Positions 43,480-54,560 of a stretch of 64,000 bases of DNA are shown piece after piece. Each line of letters begins with the position of its first letter. Position 1 is the stretch's first letter. The stretch lies in assembly GCF_036323735.1 (NCBI RefSeq), contig NC_086026.1:87299359-87363358 (forward strand), given 5' to 3'. The notes beneath the pieces are model-generated. The model was not told the DNA's origin and did not search any database. It saw only the letters and a program-made list of their open reading frames with translations. Source of the DNA: Rattus norvegicus (taxonomy: Eukaryota; Chordata; Mammalia; Rodentia; Muridae). A program made the position numbers and the translations under genes.

Positions 43480-44215
43480 CATTACTATGTTCTTGATTGT
43501 CCCCTAGAACTTTGTGGTAAGAGCCTGCTGCTAAAGGCATCTCACACACTGACCACAGTGCATGCAAGAATCAAGCTAGAGTTGAGGTAGAAGCTCGTTT
43601 ATAGCGCTAGAGGTGCTGGAGAGGCTCTGGAGGAGAGAACTCACACTGGTTCTCACAGAGCTATGAATTCTGCAAGCTACAATAACGATCTGTGAGGAAG
43701 TATGTCCCCTCTACTACAATAGTGGCATGACTTATGGGGGTAACCAGCCCCCCTTCTGCTTGAATTGGATGATCACTCTACAGAGGGTAATTTATGTGCT
43801 TCTGTAGACCTGGTCAAAAGCCTCTGGCTAGAGAAGTCAAAGGCACTCAGGGACAACTGTCACTACTGCTTTGCTAAATGGTCATGCTGTCAAACGGTCT
43901 TCTAAATACTCACAGATTACTGCCACCCTCAGCCTTCATCTGGGAAGCTTCTTACTGGTTGCAGCACACAATTAATTTAGAATCCCTTAACAGGACAAGG
44001 TGCTGAGAGTAAATGATGACACAACTATATTGCCCCTCCCAGGCTCAGAATGAGATGTCCCCATAATGAGATGGGGACAGAAAGAGTAAGGGCCAGGGGA
44101 TGAAGAACTGTGCAGTAAAAAAAAAAAGTCTCCTTGACTGGCACAGCTGTGGAACCCGTGCTTCCATTGCCACTGTGGTCACCTGCACAAGGTCTGCACA
44201 CAGTGGGGTCCATCT
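43480..44215 (+). mobile_element. Lx-type L1 3' UTR fragment
   Basis: 'gcatctcacacactgaccac', 'tgcaagctacaataacgatc', 'gtggcatgacttatgggggt' and 'ggtcacctgcacaaggtctg' follow parts of the Lx/L1_Rod 3' UTR. Diverged; boundaries approximate. Confidence 0.55.
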
Positions 44216-44705
44216 GTGTTTTTTTTTTAACATTAAGTAGTTACAGGACAAAATTAACCAGACACAAATGTTATCTAATTCAGTGACCTTCAACTCAGCT
44301 AGAGCGCACACATTCAGAGCGGAAGCTGTGGAACCTCACATTACAATGTAAACTTTCAGTATCGAATATATTTTTGCACTTTTGCACCTCCACAGAATGA
44401 AAATCCACGACAGCATTATAGTTAGAAAAACAATTAGTTCTATATCCTGTTTCAGGAATCCCGTCCGTCGCCTGCATTCACTCCTACCTCATCCCCTAAC
44501 TTTTAGCCTTTCTTGTTCTCTTTTCTATGTGCCACACTGTACCCACATGTGCATACATGTATTAGTGGCTGGATTCTGAATATGAGGGAGAATGGTGGGA
44601 TTTTTTAAAGATCACATGATATCACTTATTATTAAATACCGGAAGTCCATCCATTTTTCTGCAAATTCTGTGACTACCTTTTTCTGTAGGACTGGATCTT
44701 ATTCT

Positions 44706-44706
<1 letters not shown>
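44216..44706. other. Intergenic DNA, nothing recognised
   Basis: No element or credible frame before the (GT)n. Confidence 0.5.

Positions 44707-44752
<46 letters not shown>
44707..44752. repeat. (GT)23 microsatellite
   Basis: Uninterrupted GT dinucleotides. Confidence 0.97.
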
Positions 44753-44754
<2 letters not shown>

Positions 44755-44844
44755 CACTATCCATTCATCTGCATTTCATCATGGATGAGGAGAGCCCAAG
44801 AGTACCCAACCTTACATGAAGCACTGAATAGCAATTACCAGTCT

Positions 44845-44995
44845 GTGGTGGCTTAAATAAGATGTCTCCATAGTGTTGGGCTTCTGAACACTTGGGACCC
44901 AGTTTGTGACCCTGAGTAGGTTTAAGAGGTGTGCATTTTCTGGAGGAATTATGTCACTGAGGGTGGGCTTCGAGGTTTCAAAGGACATGCATTCT
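44845..44995 (+). mobile_element. MT-type MaLR LTR, 5' part
   Basis: 'tgtggtggcttaaataagat', 'taagaggtgtgcattttctg', 'gaggaattatgtcactgagg' and 'gtgggcttcgaggtttcaaa' match the first half of murid MaLR (MT/ORR1) LTRs. The 3' half is not seen; CT-rich simple sequence takes its place. Confidence 0.75.
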
Positions 44996-45003
44996 CCTCT
45001 CTC

Positions 45004-45052
<49 letters not shown>

Positions 45053-45298
45053 CCTTCTTCTCTATCTCTGTCTCTCTATCTCTGACTATCTCTGACTGTC
45101 TCTCTTTCTCTCTCTCTCCTCTCTCTCCCTGTCTGTCTCTCTCTCTCTTTGTCTCTGTCTCTCTTGTCTGTCTCAGTCTTTCTGTCTCAGTCTCTCTGTG
45201 TCTCTGCCTCTCTGCGTCTCTCCCCCTCCCCCTCCCTCCCTCCCTCTCCATCTCCCTCTCCCTCTCTCCTTCCCTCCCTTCTCCCCTCCGTCTCAGTT
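44996..45298. repeat. CT-rich compound microsatellite, about 300 bp
   Basis: (CT)20 then TCTC/TGTCTC/CCCT variants on a nearly pure pyrimidine strand. MT LTRs carry a natural CTCTCT stretch at about this distance, a plausible seed. The 123-codon Ser/Leu frame and its minus-strand counterpart are artefacts. Confidence 0.93.
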
Positions 45299-46611
45299 AA
45301 CGAACCTCTTTTGGCTCCTTTCATAGGGCTCTGCGGCTCTGCAGCTGTACCAGGAAGGGAATTCATAACTCATTTTAATCTCTGGATGCCTGAGACAAGG
45401 CAGAAAGCCGCAGGTTCCCAAGCAGATTTCTTTCCCCATTAGCATTTCAGTTAAAGCCTTAACTCCACAAACAGAAGGCACAATGTGGAGCAAGAGGTCT
45501 GGTCCCGCCTATTCTGCCTCTAGCTCGCCACCGGGGCTCTTAATGCGTCCATTGTTACCTAGCACTGAAAATAGCGCTTTCTCTCTTAAGCCTCGCTGCT
45601 ATTTGTACTTGTTCTGTACTTGTTCAAATGCCTGGCTGGTTGCTTTTATCTGTGAAAACTTGCATAATTCCAGGGGCGGTGCTGTACACATTTTTGGGGG
45701 GAGAAAAACACGTACTCTCCCAGCTGTGTGCGAGGCGAACAGAATCCTGTAAACAGACGTACATTTTATCAGGCAAGCTTGGGATATAGATTGTCATGAT
45801 CATTTACCCAAGCAACAGTAACAACAGCGAATCAACTGCTGAGCTAATTAGAACCCAGACTCACAGCCCGTCCTCAGTTCTTAGAATGAGCACTATTTTT
45901 CCTTTGCCCTAATTACAAGATAATCTTAAATATCATCATTTCGTAAAAGGCCCTGAAACTACAAATTACTTTGGGAACCATATTATTGGGTCTCAAAATG
46001 TGACTGCAGTTTGAAGACAGTCGCAACAAAACAAACACGAAGGAAAATGCCCTTACCGAAGAATAGCACTGTTACCGGGCAGTAGGGCTTCACCTCTTCG
46101 TGGATGCTGAGCTATTTGCTCCCCCGTTGCCCCCCAACACCTATCTTTAAAAAAATCAGAATGTCTCTTTATCTTATCAGCAGATTATAGGTGATAGGTG
46201 CTAGAGTCCAGAAAGCTGCCGGGGTGAGTGATGTTGGGTTTGGCAGTCATTTCCTGGCAACAGCGCTCTAGTGTGACGGCAGGGTAGAGGAACCATCCAT
46301 CAAATAATTGTTTAAGATGCTGTGTCACCACCATCACAATCAACAGCAATGAAACAGAAGCTAAAAGAACTTTCCTTTAGTAAGCTTGATTAAATTCGAG
46401 GACCATAGCAGGCCACTTTACTGTTACATCATTGCTATAGAATTTTATTTGAATATTTGCCCCGAGGGACTACAAACGCTGGAGACTTACAGAGCCCCAG
46501 TTTTCCCAGGTATGCTAGTACCATGGGTGGGAAATCTAGGGCAGGGAAAAAACTTACGTCAAGTGAACATTACCAGAAAATTTGCCACCATTAGAGTGGC
46601 GACAAGCCTAT

Positions 46612-46672
46612 TCTCGTGTATGTGTGCGTACGTGTACGTGTGTGTGCGCGTGTGCGTGTGCGCGTGTGTGAA
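46612..46672. repeat. (TG)n/(CG) alternating repeat
   Basis: Alternating purine-pyrimidine with several ACGT and GCGC steps, more CpG-rich than the other TG runs in the window. Confidence 0.9.
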
Positions 46673-46757
46673 TCCAAACTGTTTTTTAAGATACCAAACT
46701 AAAGGTGAAATGGCAGGGTAGGTTGGGAAATTCCCAGGTAGTCTTTGAGGATGTTCA

Positions 46758-46771
46758 CCACTAGGGGGCGG
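46758..46771 (+). promoter_or_regulatory. CTCF core motif, forward
   Basis: CCACTAGGGGGCGG fits the CTCF core CCASYAGRKGGCRS at all 14 positions. It lies in a repeat-poor, CpG-containing segment and not inside a recognised SINE. Binding depends on cell type and methylation, and the motif contains a CpG. Confidence 0.65.
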
Positions 46772-47045
46772 AGCAGGCTGCTTCAATTTCCTAGGACCTT
46801 TCCCCCACTAGGAGCGCTGAAAGTTATGGAGAGAAGAAGCAGGTTAAAGTCTGAAGAGAAGGTTGGATACAGGGGTTGGGAATCCCTCTGAGGAATCTTA
46901 GTCTTATTAATAAAAGAACTTAAGAATGGATTTCAATGTAAGCTGGCATGGAAATCAGACACGTGATGAAAAAGCAGCCACGTGGTAGGGAGAGAAGCTT
47001 TAGAGAAAGAGAAGACACCCGCAATAAGAAGGGTAGGTTCTGGCA

Positions 47046-47168
47046 GAGAGAGGGGGAGAGGGAGACAGGGGGGGGTGGGAGAAAGGGAGAGGAGAGGGGA
47101 GAGGGGAGAGGGGAAGGGGAGGTGGGCGAGGAGGAGAGGGGAGAGAGGAGAGAGGAGAAAGGAAGAAA
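47046..47168. repeat. (GGGAGA)n polypurine tract
   Basis: About 120 bases of nearly pure A/G with many GGGG runs. It could form triplex or quadruplex DNA. Frames through it are Gly/Arg/Glu artefacts. Confidence 0.93.
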
Positions 47169-47969
47169 ATGGCTAAGTTGCACCTCTTCTGCCAAAGCTC
47201 ATGATGGCTCCTAGGGACCGGGCTGGGGGTAGGGATCATAGAAAAGAAAATTACAGTGTCTCGTTAAAGGAACGATTATCATGCCTACTCTTTAAAGTGG
47301 CTTAAGGTGAGCCTATCTTCCTAGGGGTGGTCTCTCGCCACAGGGTAACTGCCTGACCCAACTACTGTTTAGGTCTCCGCCAGGCCCGAGATTCTGTTCT
47401 CTTGACCAGAAGGAGCTTTTTCGTAGCGGGCATCTTTACTGCAGCTCTAAACTGTTGAACTTAAACCTCTTACCCTCCGTGAGTCACTCACTGCTATTAG
47501 GAGCCCAAGGGTGGGTGAGCAGCATGAAGAGTGCCCCATTGGAAGCAAAAATGTGTGCCTTTGACAACTTTTGCTTCTTAAAATATTTCTTTCTACCCTT
47601 CACTTTCCAAAGACTGCACAGACCTGAACACCCAAATGGTCCCCAGTGGCTGCTCTGATCAGGGATGCCCCAATGTTCTCTAATGACGTCGACGTGGACC
47701 TGTTGGTGTTTAGCCTCAGACTTAGACATGGCCCTTGAGGTGGGACCTCACTGTCACCACGGGTGCCAGGGCAGGCCACTCACAGCAGGCTACAGCTCTC
47801 CACCCTGGACTCTCCGGCTCCATCTCTCTCCATACTGCTCAAACTGCTCCACTTCTCTCTCTCTCTCTCCCATCTAACCACCACATTCTCGTTCATTGTG
47901 GAGCCTCCCACTGCAGGCTGGCCACGTAGCTGGCAGGGCCTGGGGTGCCATCTTCCATCTGTGCTACAT
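47169..47969. other. Intergenic DNA, nothing recognised
   Basis: Several overlapping frames (47455-47990) without domains. 'gacgtcgacgtgg' at about 47686 is a local CpG cluster. Confidence 0.45.
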
Positions 47970-48465
47970 GGTGTAGCAGGACCCAGATAATGCTATTCAG
48001 ATCTATCCTGTGGCTGCTTGATACCCCCCCCCCAATGATCTGGGTTCCTGAATGAGAGGCACATACACACAGCCTTTATATTTCTCTATGCCTTAAACAG
48101 CTCAATAGCTGGGCCACTTCCTAGCCTCCACGTGGCGAAACTACCTCCCTCCAATATCCCCAGGTTACTACTACTAAAACCTATATTCTATCTTTGCTGC
48201 CCTAGGCCCAGATGTGCAGCCTTCTCCAGCTGTGCTTTCCCCCAGCTCCTACATGTTGGCTATGCTCTTTCTCTCTGCTATGGCATCTTGGTTCTCCTCA
48301 CAGCTTGACAGATGCCTCCTTTCTCCTCCTCAGTCCCTTGCCTGGGGGAATCCTAAAAGTCCCACCTCTGTCTCCCTGCCTAGCCATTGGCAGCCAGTAA
48401 CTTTATTTACCAATCAAAACCAACAGGGGGGGGGGGGACAGGGTCCCTCAGTTTTATATGTGGGA
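47970..48465 (-). mobile_element. LTR, (TG)n-family copy D with unexpanded TG site
   Basis: On the minus strand: 'ttggttttgattggtaaata', 'ctgccaatggctaggcaggg', 'gagacagaggtgggactttt', then 'aggctgtgtgtatgtgcctc' and 'ctcattcaggaacccagatc'. These are the blocks of copies A-C in the same order, but the TG site is only a few units long. A C/G homopolymer lies at each side (48026-48034, 48426-48437). No duplication was found. Confidence 0.62.
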
Positions 48466-51031
48466 CACACTGCAAACAGGTTCTTGGGATACCTTATTAG
48501 CATGACAGTACAAGCAGCTATAACAGTGGTGGCAAGTGGGTGTCTAGTGCCTGCCTGTGCCAAGTTCAGGATGACAGGACTGTAGATGGCACGGCAGTCC
48601 TTGGGCCTCTTTCTCCTCCCGTGCTGTGCCGCCTGGATTTGATTTGATTTGATTCGTATAAGTCCTAGGCATAAGCTTTAGCCATTGAGTCAGGCATCAA
48701 GCCAGGATAAACAAAGGATCTCTCTGCCCCTGACCAAGATAAGAACACTGCCACCAACAAGGTATCTCAGTGCCTAGTGCCAAGAGGGCAAAGAAGGCTT
48801 TGATTGCTGGACTTCGGTACTTTGATAATTGAACCTTGACCGCTAGCCTCAAAAAGAGGAAGTGACCAAATAAGGGAACAGACCTCGGTGGCTGGCTTTA
48901 GGAATGTAGTCTAGCAGTTTTTAGCAAGGCAGAGAGAATGAGGGGGAAGGACAAGACCTTCAGAACCATATTTAATATGCTCCAGCTGGCTAGAGCTCCT
49001 TCAAAATTTCTCTAAGGGCAGTCAGCACAGCATTCTAACCAAAACAAGTCTGGCTTCTCCATCTTCCTAATCTACCAAATTTGCGGGGAGCTGGAAGCTA
49101 ATACAGCAGTTCTTCATCCTAACTACATTTCCGATCATGTGGAGGACATCTAAGAAAGCAATTTGGGGCTTTCTCCCCAGACTGGTTGGTGCCTGAGAAC
49201 TCTCCAGACAATCTCCAGAGTGCATCTGAGAGAAGCTGTTGGGAGTCTCCATTTTGAGATTTCACAGGAGACACAAAAACTCCAGAGAAGGATACAGGCA
49301 ACTACAGTTTTCCCTAACATTGTTAAATTGTTTTCTTTTCTTTAAAAAAATCATCCTTCCACCTGTGTAACTTTTGCCTGTACCCTCTGCACCTGGGCTA
49401 GTTTGTAGGCGACTGCTGCTGTTGCAAGGAAAATTACTTGAAAATAAAACTGAATACAATTTTGCAGAAGTGTTTGTCTTGGGTAACCCATTAGGGCTTT
49501 ACAAGGTATCCCCCTGCTACAGCCCTGAAAGTGCTTCACTCCACCCTTCATTCCGCTCTTGGGATCTTCCACTGCCTCTCTGGCCTCCTCCTCAGGAAAG
49601 GACAGAGAGACAGAAGAAGCCATAATGGTGGTGGTGGCTGTAGGTTTTGCTGCTGGTGCTGGTGGTGAAGGTGAACCCAGTCCCCTCTTCTCCGTCCCAG
49701 CTTGGCCTTCCTCTAGTGTAACACTGCAGGCCAAGGTCAGAGGCTCTGGCTCCAGTTGCCACCTTCGTGGCTGCACCTAGGCCATCTTGACTCACGAGCA
49801 TCGTATGCCTTGGGCACTTTGGCTCAAATGAGGGTCTGAGGTAGAGTGGTGTCTGATTCTATTCTGGCCAGACAGCTAGGTAAGAGCCCTACAGACAGGA
49901 GTGGGGAAATAGATGAGAGGCACTTCTGGCTGTCCTGTGACCTGGTTCCAGTGAGGGAACAGCCTCGGCTTGCTCACGATTTGGACAATTTCGGCTTCCA
50001 GCAGCTGTGGGTGTCAAGAAAAGTATCCGGCAAAGAAGAATGGCTTGGGATTTTACCAGAACAAAAGCAGACATTGAAGTAAAAGGTAACATTTTCTTTG
50101 AGTCATGCATGCATCAGCTGTGACTATGACAGCAGGCTTCCACAGAGATAAGGACAGAGCACACTGAGGTTGTGGAAACAGTGATTTATAACATAGAGAC
50201 CTGACACAGTCCCCTTTGGCTCAGAGACTTGCTTCCTGGGTCTCAAGGAACATTGATTCATGAAGGCAGCTCTGTGAGAAAGCCAGAGATAAGAAATGGT
50301 TTTCAGGAGAATTAACCCAAGACCCTAAGAGCAATGGAGCTCGCAGACAACATTTGCCGTATGGCTGCAGGACCCCCCCCCCCCATCTCTGTCAGATCCA
50401 GGAAAGCTGTGTGGCAGCAGGAATTTCTTCTTGTATTTCCTTTGCTGGTATTTCTAGTAACCTCTGTTGGACTGGGCATTTCAAGAGAGCACCACAGCAA
50501 CAGAATGGGAGTCCCACCTTGCCAACGGTCTCCATCAGGTCCTGGGGAGGCTGGGAAATGTTTCAGTCAAGGGTTCTACCGGGAAACCATTGGCAACCCC
50601 AAATTAGGATCACTCCGGGGAGGCTTATACACTGCTGTGTGGACTGGGTGAGCGGTGTTGGGATAGCACAGGCTTTAGCAACAGGGTTACTAGGCGCAGC
50701 GAGGGGGGCTGCAGTGCGCTCAACAGGAACACCAGAAGAACGTCGTGGAGAAAAGGCTGATTTGAGATAACGGGGACCCCAGGCCAGCCTGGATGTCCCC
50801 TCTCCCATATGAACAATAACTTCTTTTCTCCCTTCCCTCCTGTGGGCCTATACTTGGGTCCCCAATACCTGAAGCAAAGGAGTCGGTGGATATAGTCTTA
50901 TTAAGTCTGTTCTGTGGAAGATTTCAAGCTGAACACGATCAGACTCACTTAAAATAAAACATTTCAATATTACCGCTGCCTGTTCAGAAGTACACATGAA
51001 GAGAAGACTTCACACCAGCCTGGCAAGTGGC
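48466..51031. other. Repeat-poor intergenic DNA, many unconvincing frames
   Basis: A minus-strand frame of 141 codons (49351-49776) and a plus-strand frame of 138 codons (50354-50770) lack recognisable domains and overlap frames on the other strand. C-run at 50370-50383. No TE was recognised, though old ones may be missed. Confidence 0.4.
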
Positions 51032-51257
51032 CTCTGGATCACTGGTTCTCAACTTGTGGGTGGAGACCCCTTTGGGGCTTTCATATCAGATCTTCTACAT
51101 ATCAGACATTTACCTTCTGATTCATAACAGCAGCAAATGACAGTTATGAAGTAGCAATGAAAATAATCTTATGGCTGGGGGGCGGGGGTTACTGCAGCCT
51201 GAAGAACTGTATTAAAGGGTTGCAGCATTAGGAAGGTTGAGAACCACTACTCTAGCT
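51032..51257 (+). mobile_element. URR1-type hAT-Charlie with TIRs and 8-bp duplication
   Basis: The left end 'cactggttctcaact' starts at 51040 and the right 'aggttgagaaccacta' ends at 51249. Outer octamers CTCTGGAT (51032-51039) and CTCTAGCT (51250-51257) match at 6 of 8. The interior carries 'gattcataacagcagcaaat' and 'gaagaactgtattaaagggt'. Confidence 0.88.
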
Positions 51258-51486
51258 CTAATAGCAAGGATAATGTGATTCACCAAAGAAGACCAGTGAG
51301 GAGAACCAGACCTATTACAGAGGCAGTGGGGAGAGGTGAGTCAGAGTCTAGACTCTTCGTGATCTATATCTCTACTCAGCTTCCTTCTCTTCTGCATCTG
51401 TCCATCTGCTTAATCCTCAAGGTCATTCATTCTTGCAAGCCGGCCTGCTCTCTTCTTGCCCTGTCTTTCTCATTTCCTCTTTCTTC

Positions 51487-51572
51487 CACCTCGTCCTCGT
51501 CCTCGTCCTCGTCCTAGTCCTCGTCCTCGTCCTCATCCTCCTCGTTCTCCTCCTCCTCGTTCTCCTCCTCCT

Positions 51573-51615
<43 letters not shown>

Positions 51616-51655
51616 CCTCCCTCCCTCCCTCCCTCCCTCCCTCCCTCTCTCCTTC
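51487..51655. repeat. (TCGTCC)n then (CTC)n, (CT)n, (CCCT)n compound repeat
   Basis: About eight TCGTCC hexamers (51490-51540) lead into CTC, CT and CCCT runs. The hexamer is unusual for retaining a CpG in each unit. Frames here read Leu/Val, Arg/Pro or Ser repeats and are artefacts. Confidence 0.95.
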
Positions 51656-53362
51656 CTTTTTCCTTTCCTAAAGAGACAAGCCAAGGTCCCTGTGCCCCAG
51701 TCTCCAGCTGGGGCTGCTTTATTATCAGATAGAATGGCTTTGTTAACAGTGCTCTCTATTTCTTAATATGATGAGTCAGTCCTCAAGGGTGATGGTATTT
51801 TCATGGTGCGTCTACCTCTGGTTATGACTGCGTTCCAGGGAAGACATTGATTGTGAGAATGATTTGAAGCCTGGGTTCTGGTTGTTTTCTCCAAGGAGGA
51901 TTTCTGTTTAGCTGGGGACATATGGGATAGGAATGCTACCAGCGCTATTTACATTCTTGGAATCTTGGAGGACCAAGAAGGTACTAAGTTTGAGCCCCAC
52001 ACCTTCTTAAGAACTGGCCCACTAAATAGTCTTAGATGAAGTGGGGTTCTGTTTGCTTGGTTAGTTTTAATGTTTTAGCATTTTACATAAGGAAGAGGTC
52101 AAAACTATAAGGGTCCCTGCTGCTCATTTTTGAGTCTTCAGAATGCTAGTTTAAATAGGTCTCTCTGGTCTGCCTAGCAGGGCACTCTATTTTTGTCCCC
52201 TTTCACCTTTTGTGTGGCTATGTATCTCAATCTGCTATTAAAATCAAAGTTGGAAGTCCAGGTGGATGAAGATACACCCTGGAGGCATTCTGAAATAAGG
52301 GACCTGCCAGAGTAGCTTTTTACAATGAACTCTCAGCCAATGGCATCCAAATAATAGCTCCTTTAACATTCACAGCGAGCCACTGGGATGATCAATTGCA
52401 TTCTTTCTGGAGGAAGGAAATGAGAACTAGTGTGTCTGAGAAACAAGTTCACGGTCATCTTCACAAAAGCCATAGCTGCTTTGATTTGATCAAGTTACGG
52501 GGACTCTCTGGTGTATCCACAGTTCTCTGAGCATTTTTCATCACATCTGACTCCATTCACGATTCTTGCCAGCATCTCTGGCTCAGAACCATAGAAAGAA
52601 GAAAATCCTGGAGAACGTGATGCTTGCCTTCAGCAGTGTCTCTGAGGCTGTAGGAAGAGTGGCAGAGCTCCGTGATGAGCAAACAGAACAGCCCTTCGAC
52701 TACCTCCCTCAGATCATACATGAATCTGTGCTTAAAGTCAGCAGTGCCTTTTCCGTGTAAGAGAAATCACTGAGTGCTGTTAGTAATGCTTTTGCTCTTC
52801 TCTGACAAACCAAGTATGGAGAAATGTAATCCTGTATTTATCGACGGGCTTACTGTTGTTGATAGTCTGTAAGGCAGTGCCGCTGCGGACCACAGAACAC
52901 CGTGCTCCTCATTACAGACATCTTGATGCTTTTGTTTTCGGGCTCAAGGAAGCTCCCATCCTAATAACCTTTAAGTGGGTTGCAGTTCCATTTGCCTGGG
53001 TTTATGAAGCGGTCTCTTAGAGCTAACAGCACTAAGAGTAGATTGGTTAATTATCATGTATACTGTGCCTTTGGACAAGCAGTTCTCCTTTTACTGCTCT
53101 CAGTAATTTGGTCTTCCTAGAAACAAACTCTGAAAAAAAAAATATTGCATTAACTGCTTGAGCTAAGCCTCCTACTTGCTTGAGTGCAGTAACCATAGTC
53201 ACGACCTGTCTCCAAAAAACCTCCAGGACTCACAGACTGAAGTCTAGCTAACCAGTAAGAGCTGGTTCTGTCACCTTGAAAAAGTCAGTCAATGCACTCA
53301 CAATGGAAAACAGGCTTCAGATGCCTTCTGCATGCTTTCTTGACTTAAAAAATACCAGAACT
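51656..53362. other. Intergenic DNA with one exon-like open segment
   Basis: Contains the candidate exon at 52573-52756 (listed separately). No TE recognised otherwise. Confidence 0.45.
52573..52756 (+). other. Exon-like open segment (unassigned, speculative)
   Basis: A 184-base segment sits between a plausible acceptor (...TTCTTGCCAG at 52563-52572) and a good donor (CGT|GTAAGA at 52757). One frame is open throughout and reads on to a TAA that overlaps the donor; it includes 'LENVMLAFSSVSEAVGRVAE', a plausible amphipathic helix. GC at codon third positions is about 55 percent by hand count, above the local A/T-rich background. I do not recognise the protein family. It could equally be a chance frame or a cryptic exon. 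Confidence 0.18.
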
Positions 53363-53505
53363 AGCCAGCTAAGGGTGCGTGCCATGAATCCCAGCACTCA
53401 GGAGGCAGGGCCAGGTGATCTCTGTGAGTTCAAGGCCAGCCTGGTCTACAGAGTAAGTTCCAGGAGAGCCAGGGCTACATAGAGAAATCCTGCCTTGAAA
53501 AACAA
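53363..53505 (+). mobile_element. B1 SINE
   Basis: 'atcccagcactcaggaggca', 'gagttcaaggccagcctggt', 'acagagtaagttccaggaga', 'agggctacatagagaaatcc' match B1, with a short A-rich tail. Confidence 0.94.
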
Positions 53506-53689
53506 TACATACCAGACGTATCAGACACTTCTAGTGTAGGATCATCTCACTGACACTTCTGTTTTCTAAGTTCCAGTTTCAAAGACTGAGACATTTAAGA
53601 CGGTGACACTTTTAGACTTATTTTTCCAGTGAGGAAGACTCATTTTAAGAGCCAAAGCTTCAGTGTGTTCTGATGGAGGAGGTCAAGTC

Positions 53690-54208
53690 CTTTGGCCATC
53701 CCGTGGAGTGCTACGGACTGGTATAGCTGGGTTGTCAGGTAGATTTATCCTTAGTTTTCTGAGGACCCTCCCTACTGATTTCCAGAGTGTCTGCACCAGC
53801 TTGCTTCCCCACCAACAGGAATGAGTGTCCCTCTTTCCCCACAACACTGGCAGCTTTTGCTGCCAGTTGTCTTGCTGGTCTTAGCCAGTCTAAGATGAGG
53901 CGAGATCTCAGAGCTGTTTTAACTTGCATTTCCCTAATAGCTAAGGGTGATGGGAAATTTTGAGGTGTTTCTTACCCTACTTTAATTTTTAATTGAGAAC
54001 TCTCTCTCTCTGTTTAATTTCCCTAGCTCGTTCCTAAGTCTGATCATGTGTTTTCTTGACTCCTTGTTTCTTGAGTTCTTAGGGTCTGGATATTAATCCT
54101 TTGTCAGATATATAATTGGCAAAGATTCTCTCCAACTCTGTGAGAAACAACATTTAATCAGTCGTTTCCTTGGCTACACAGATGACTTTAGTTTTATGGA
54201 TTCCCTGT
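53690..54208 (-). mobile_element. Old antisense L1 3' fragment
   Basis: Plus-strand 'gtatagctgggttgtcaggt', 'ttctgaggaccctccctact', 'gcttccccaccaacaggaat', 'ttgcatttccctaatagcta' and 'cctttgtcagatatataatt' parallel the antisense L1 at 59,680-60,050. Older and stop-ridden; it ends against the LTR at 54209. Confidence 0.85.
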
Positions 54209-54560
54209 TGTAAGATATTCACCAGAGCAGGCTGCTCTCTGGAAGCTGATAGAAAGTCTTTATTGGTCAGCTGCCATCCACACTGGGTGTTCAGGATCCC
54301 AGTGCTGCACTAAGCTGTTCTCAGGTTGAGCTTTCAAGCACAGAAACCATATTCTAGGTTGAAACACTCCAGTTAACAAGACAGTTAGCCAGACGCGAAA
54401 TAACAGAAGACAAAAAGTGAGGTTAGTACATTAAAGATTTTCCCAGAACTAAGAACTTTAATGGATTAGGTCTTTGTTTTACTTTTGGCAGGTGGTACTG
54501 TCTATGTACTGAGTTTTACAGCCTGCATGGTATTTCTATCAGGGAGTCAGTTGTACTAAG
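54209..54560 (-). mobile_element. Probable LTR (antisense) abutting L1
   Basis: The plus strand starts TGTAAGATATTC right where L1 sequence stops. The reverse complement carries AATAAA (plus 54259-54264) about 50 bases from the LTR end, as in an R/U5. The 5' limit is unclear and no duplication was identified. Confidence 0.5.

Larger units (their letters stand above)
45299..47045. other. Repeat-poor, CpG-retaining block; candidate regulatory DNA
   Basis: About 1.3 kb (45,300-46,600) has no recognisable mobile element and more CpG than its surroundings. Motifs include CTAATTAG-like homeobox sites near 45,844, tandem TTATC (GATA) sites at 46168-46180, and the CTCF core at 46758. No convincing exon was found. 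Confidence 0.45.

Noticed and set aside
44929..45300. 123-codon Ser/Leu-rich frame and its minus-strand counterpart
   Set aside because: CT-repeat artefact running out of a MaLR LTR.
49351..49776. 141-codon minus-strand frame as a possible gene or processed pseudogene
   Set aside because: No recognised family, no A tail or duplication, and overlapping frames on the other strand.
50334..50770. Two overlapping plus-strand frames, considered as an endogenous retrovirus envelope remnant
   Set aside because: No conserved envelope motif or flanking LTR pair could be identified.
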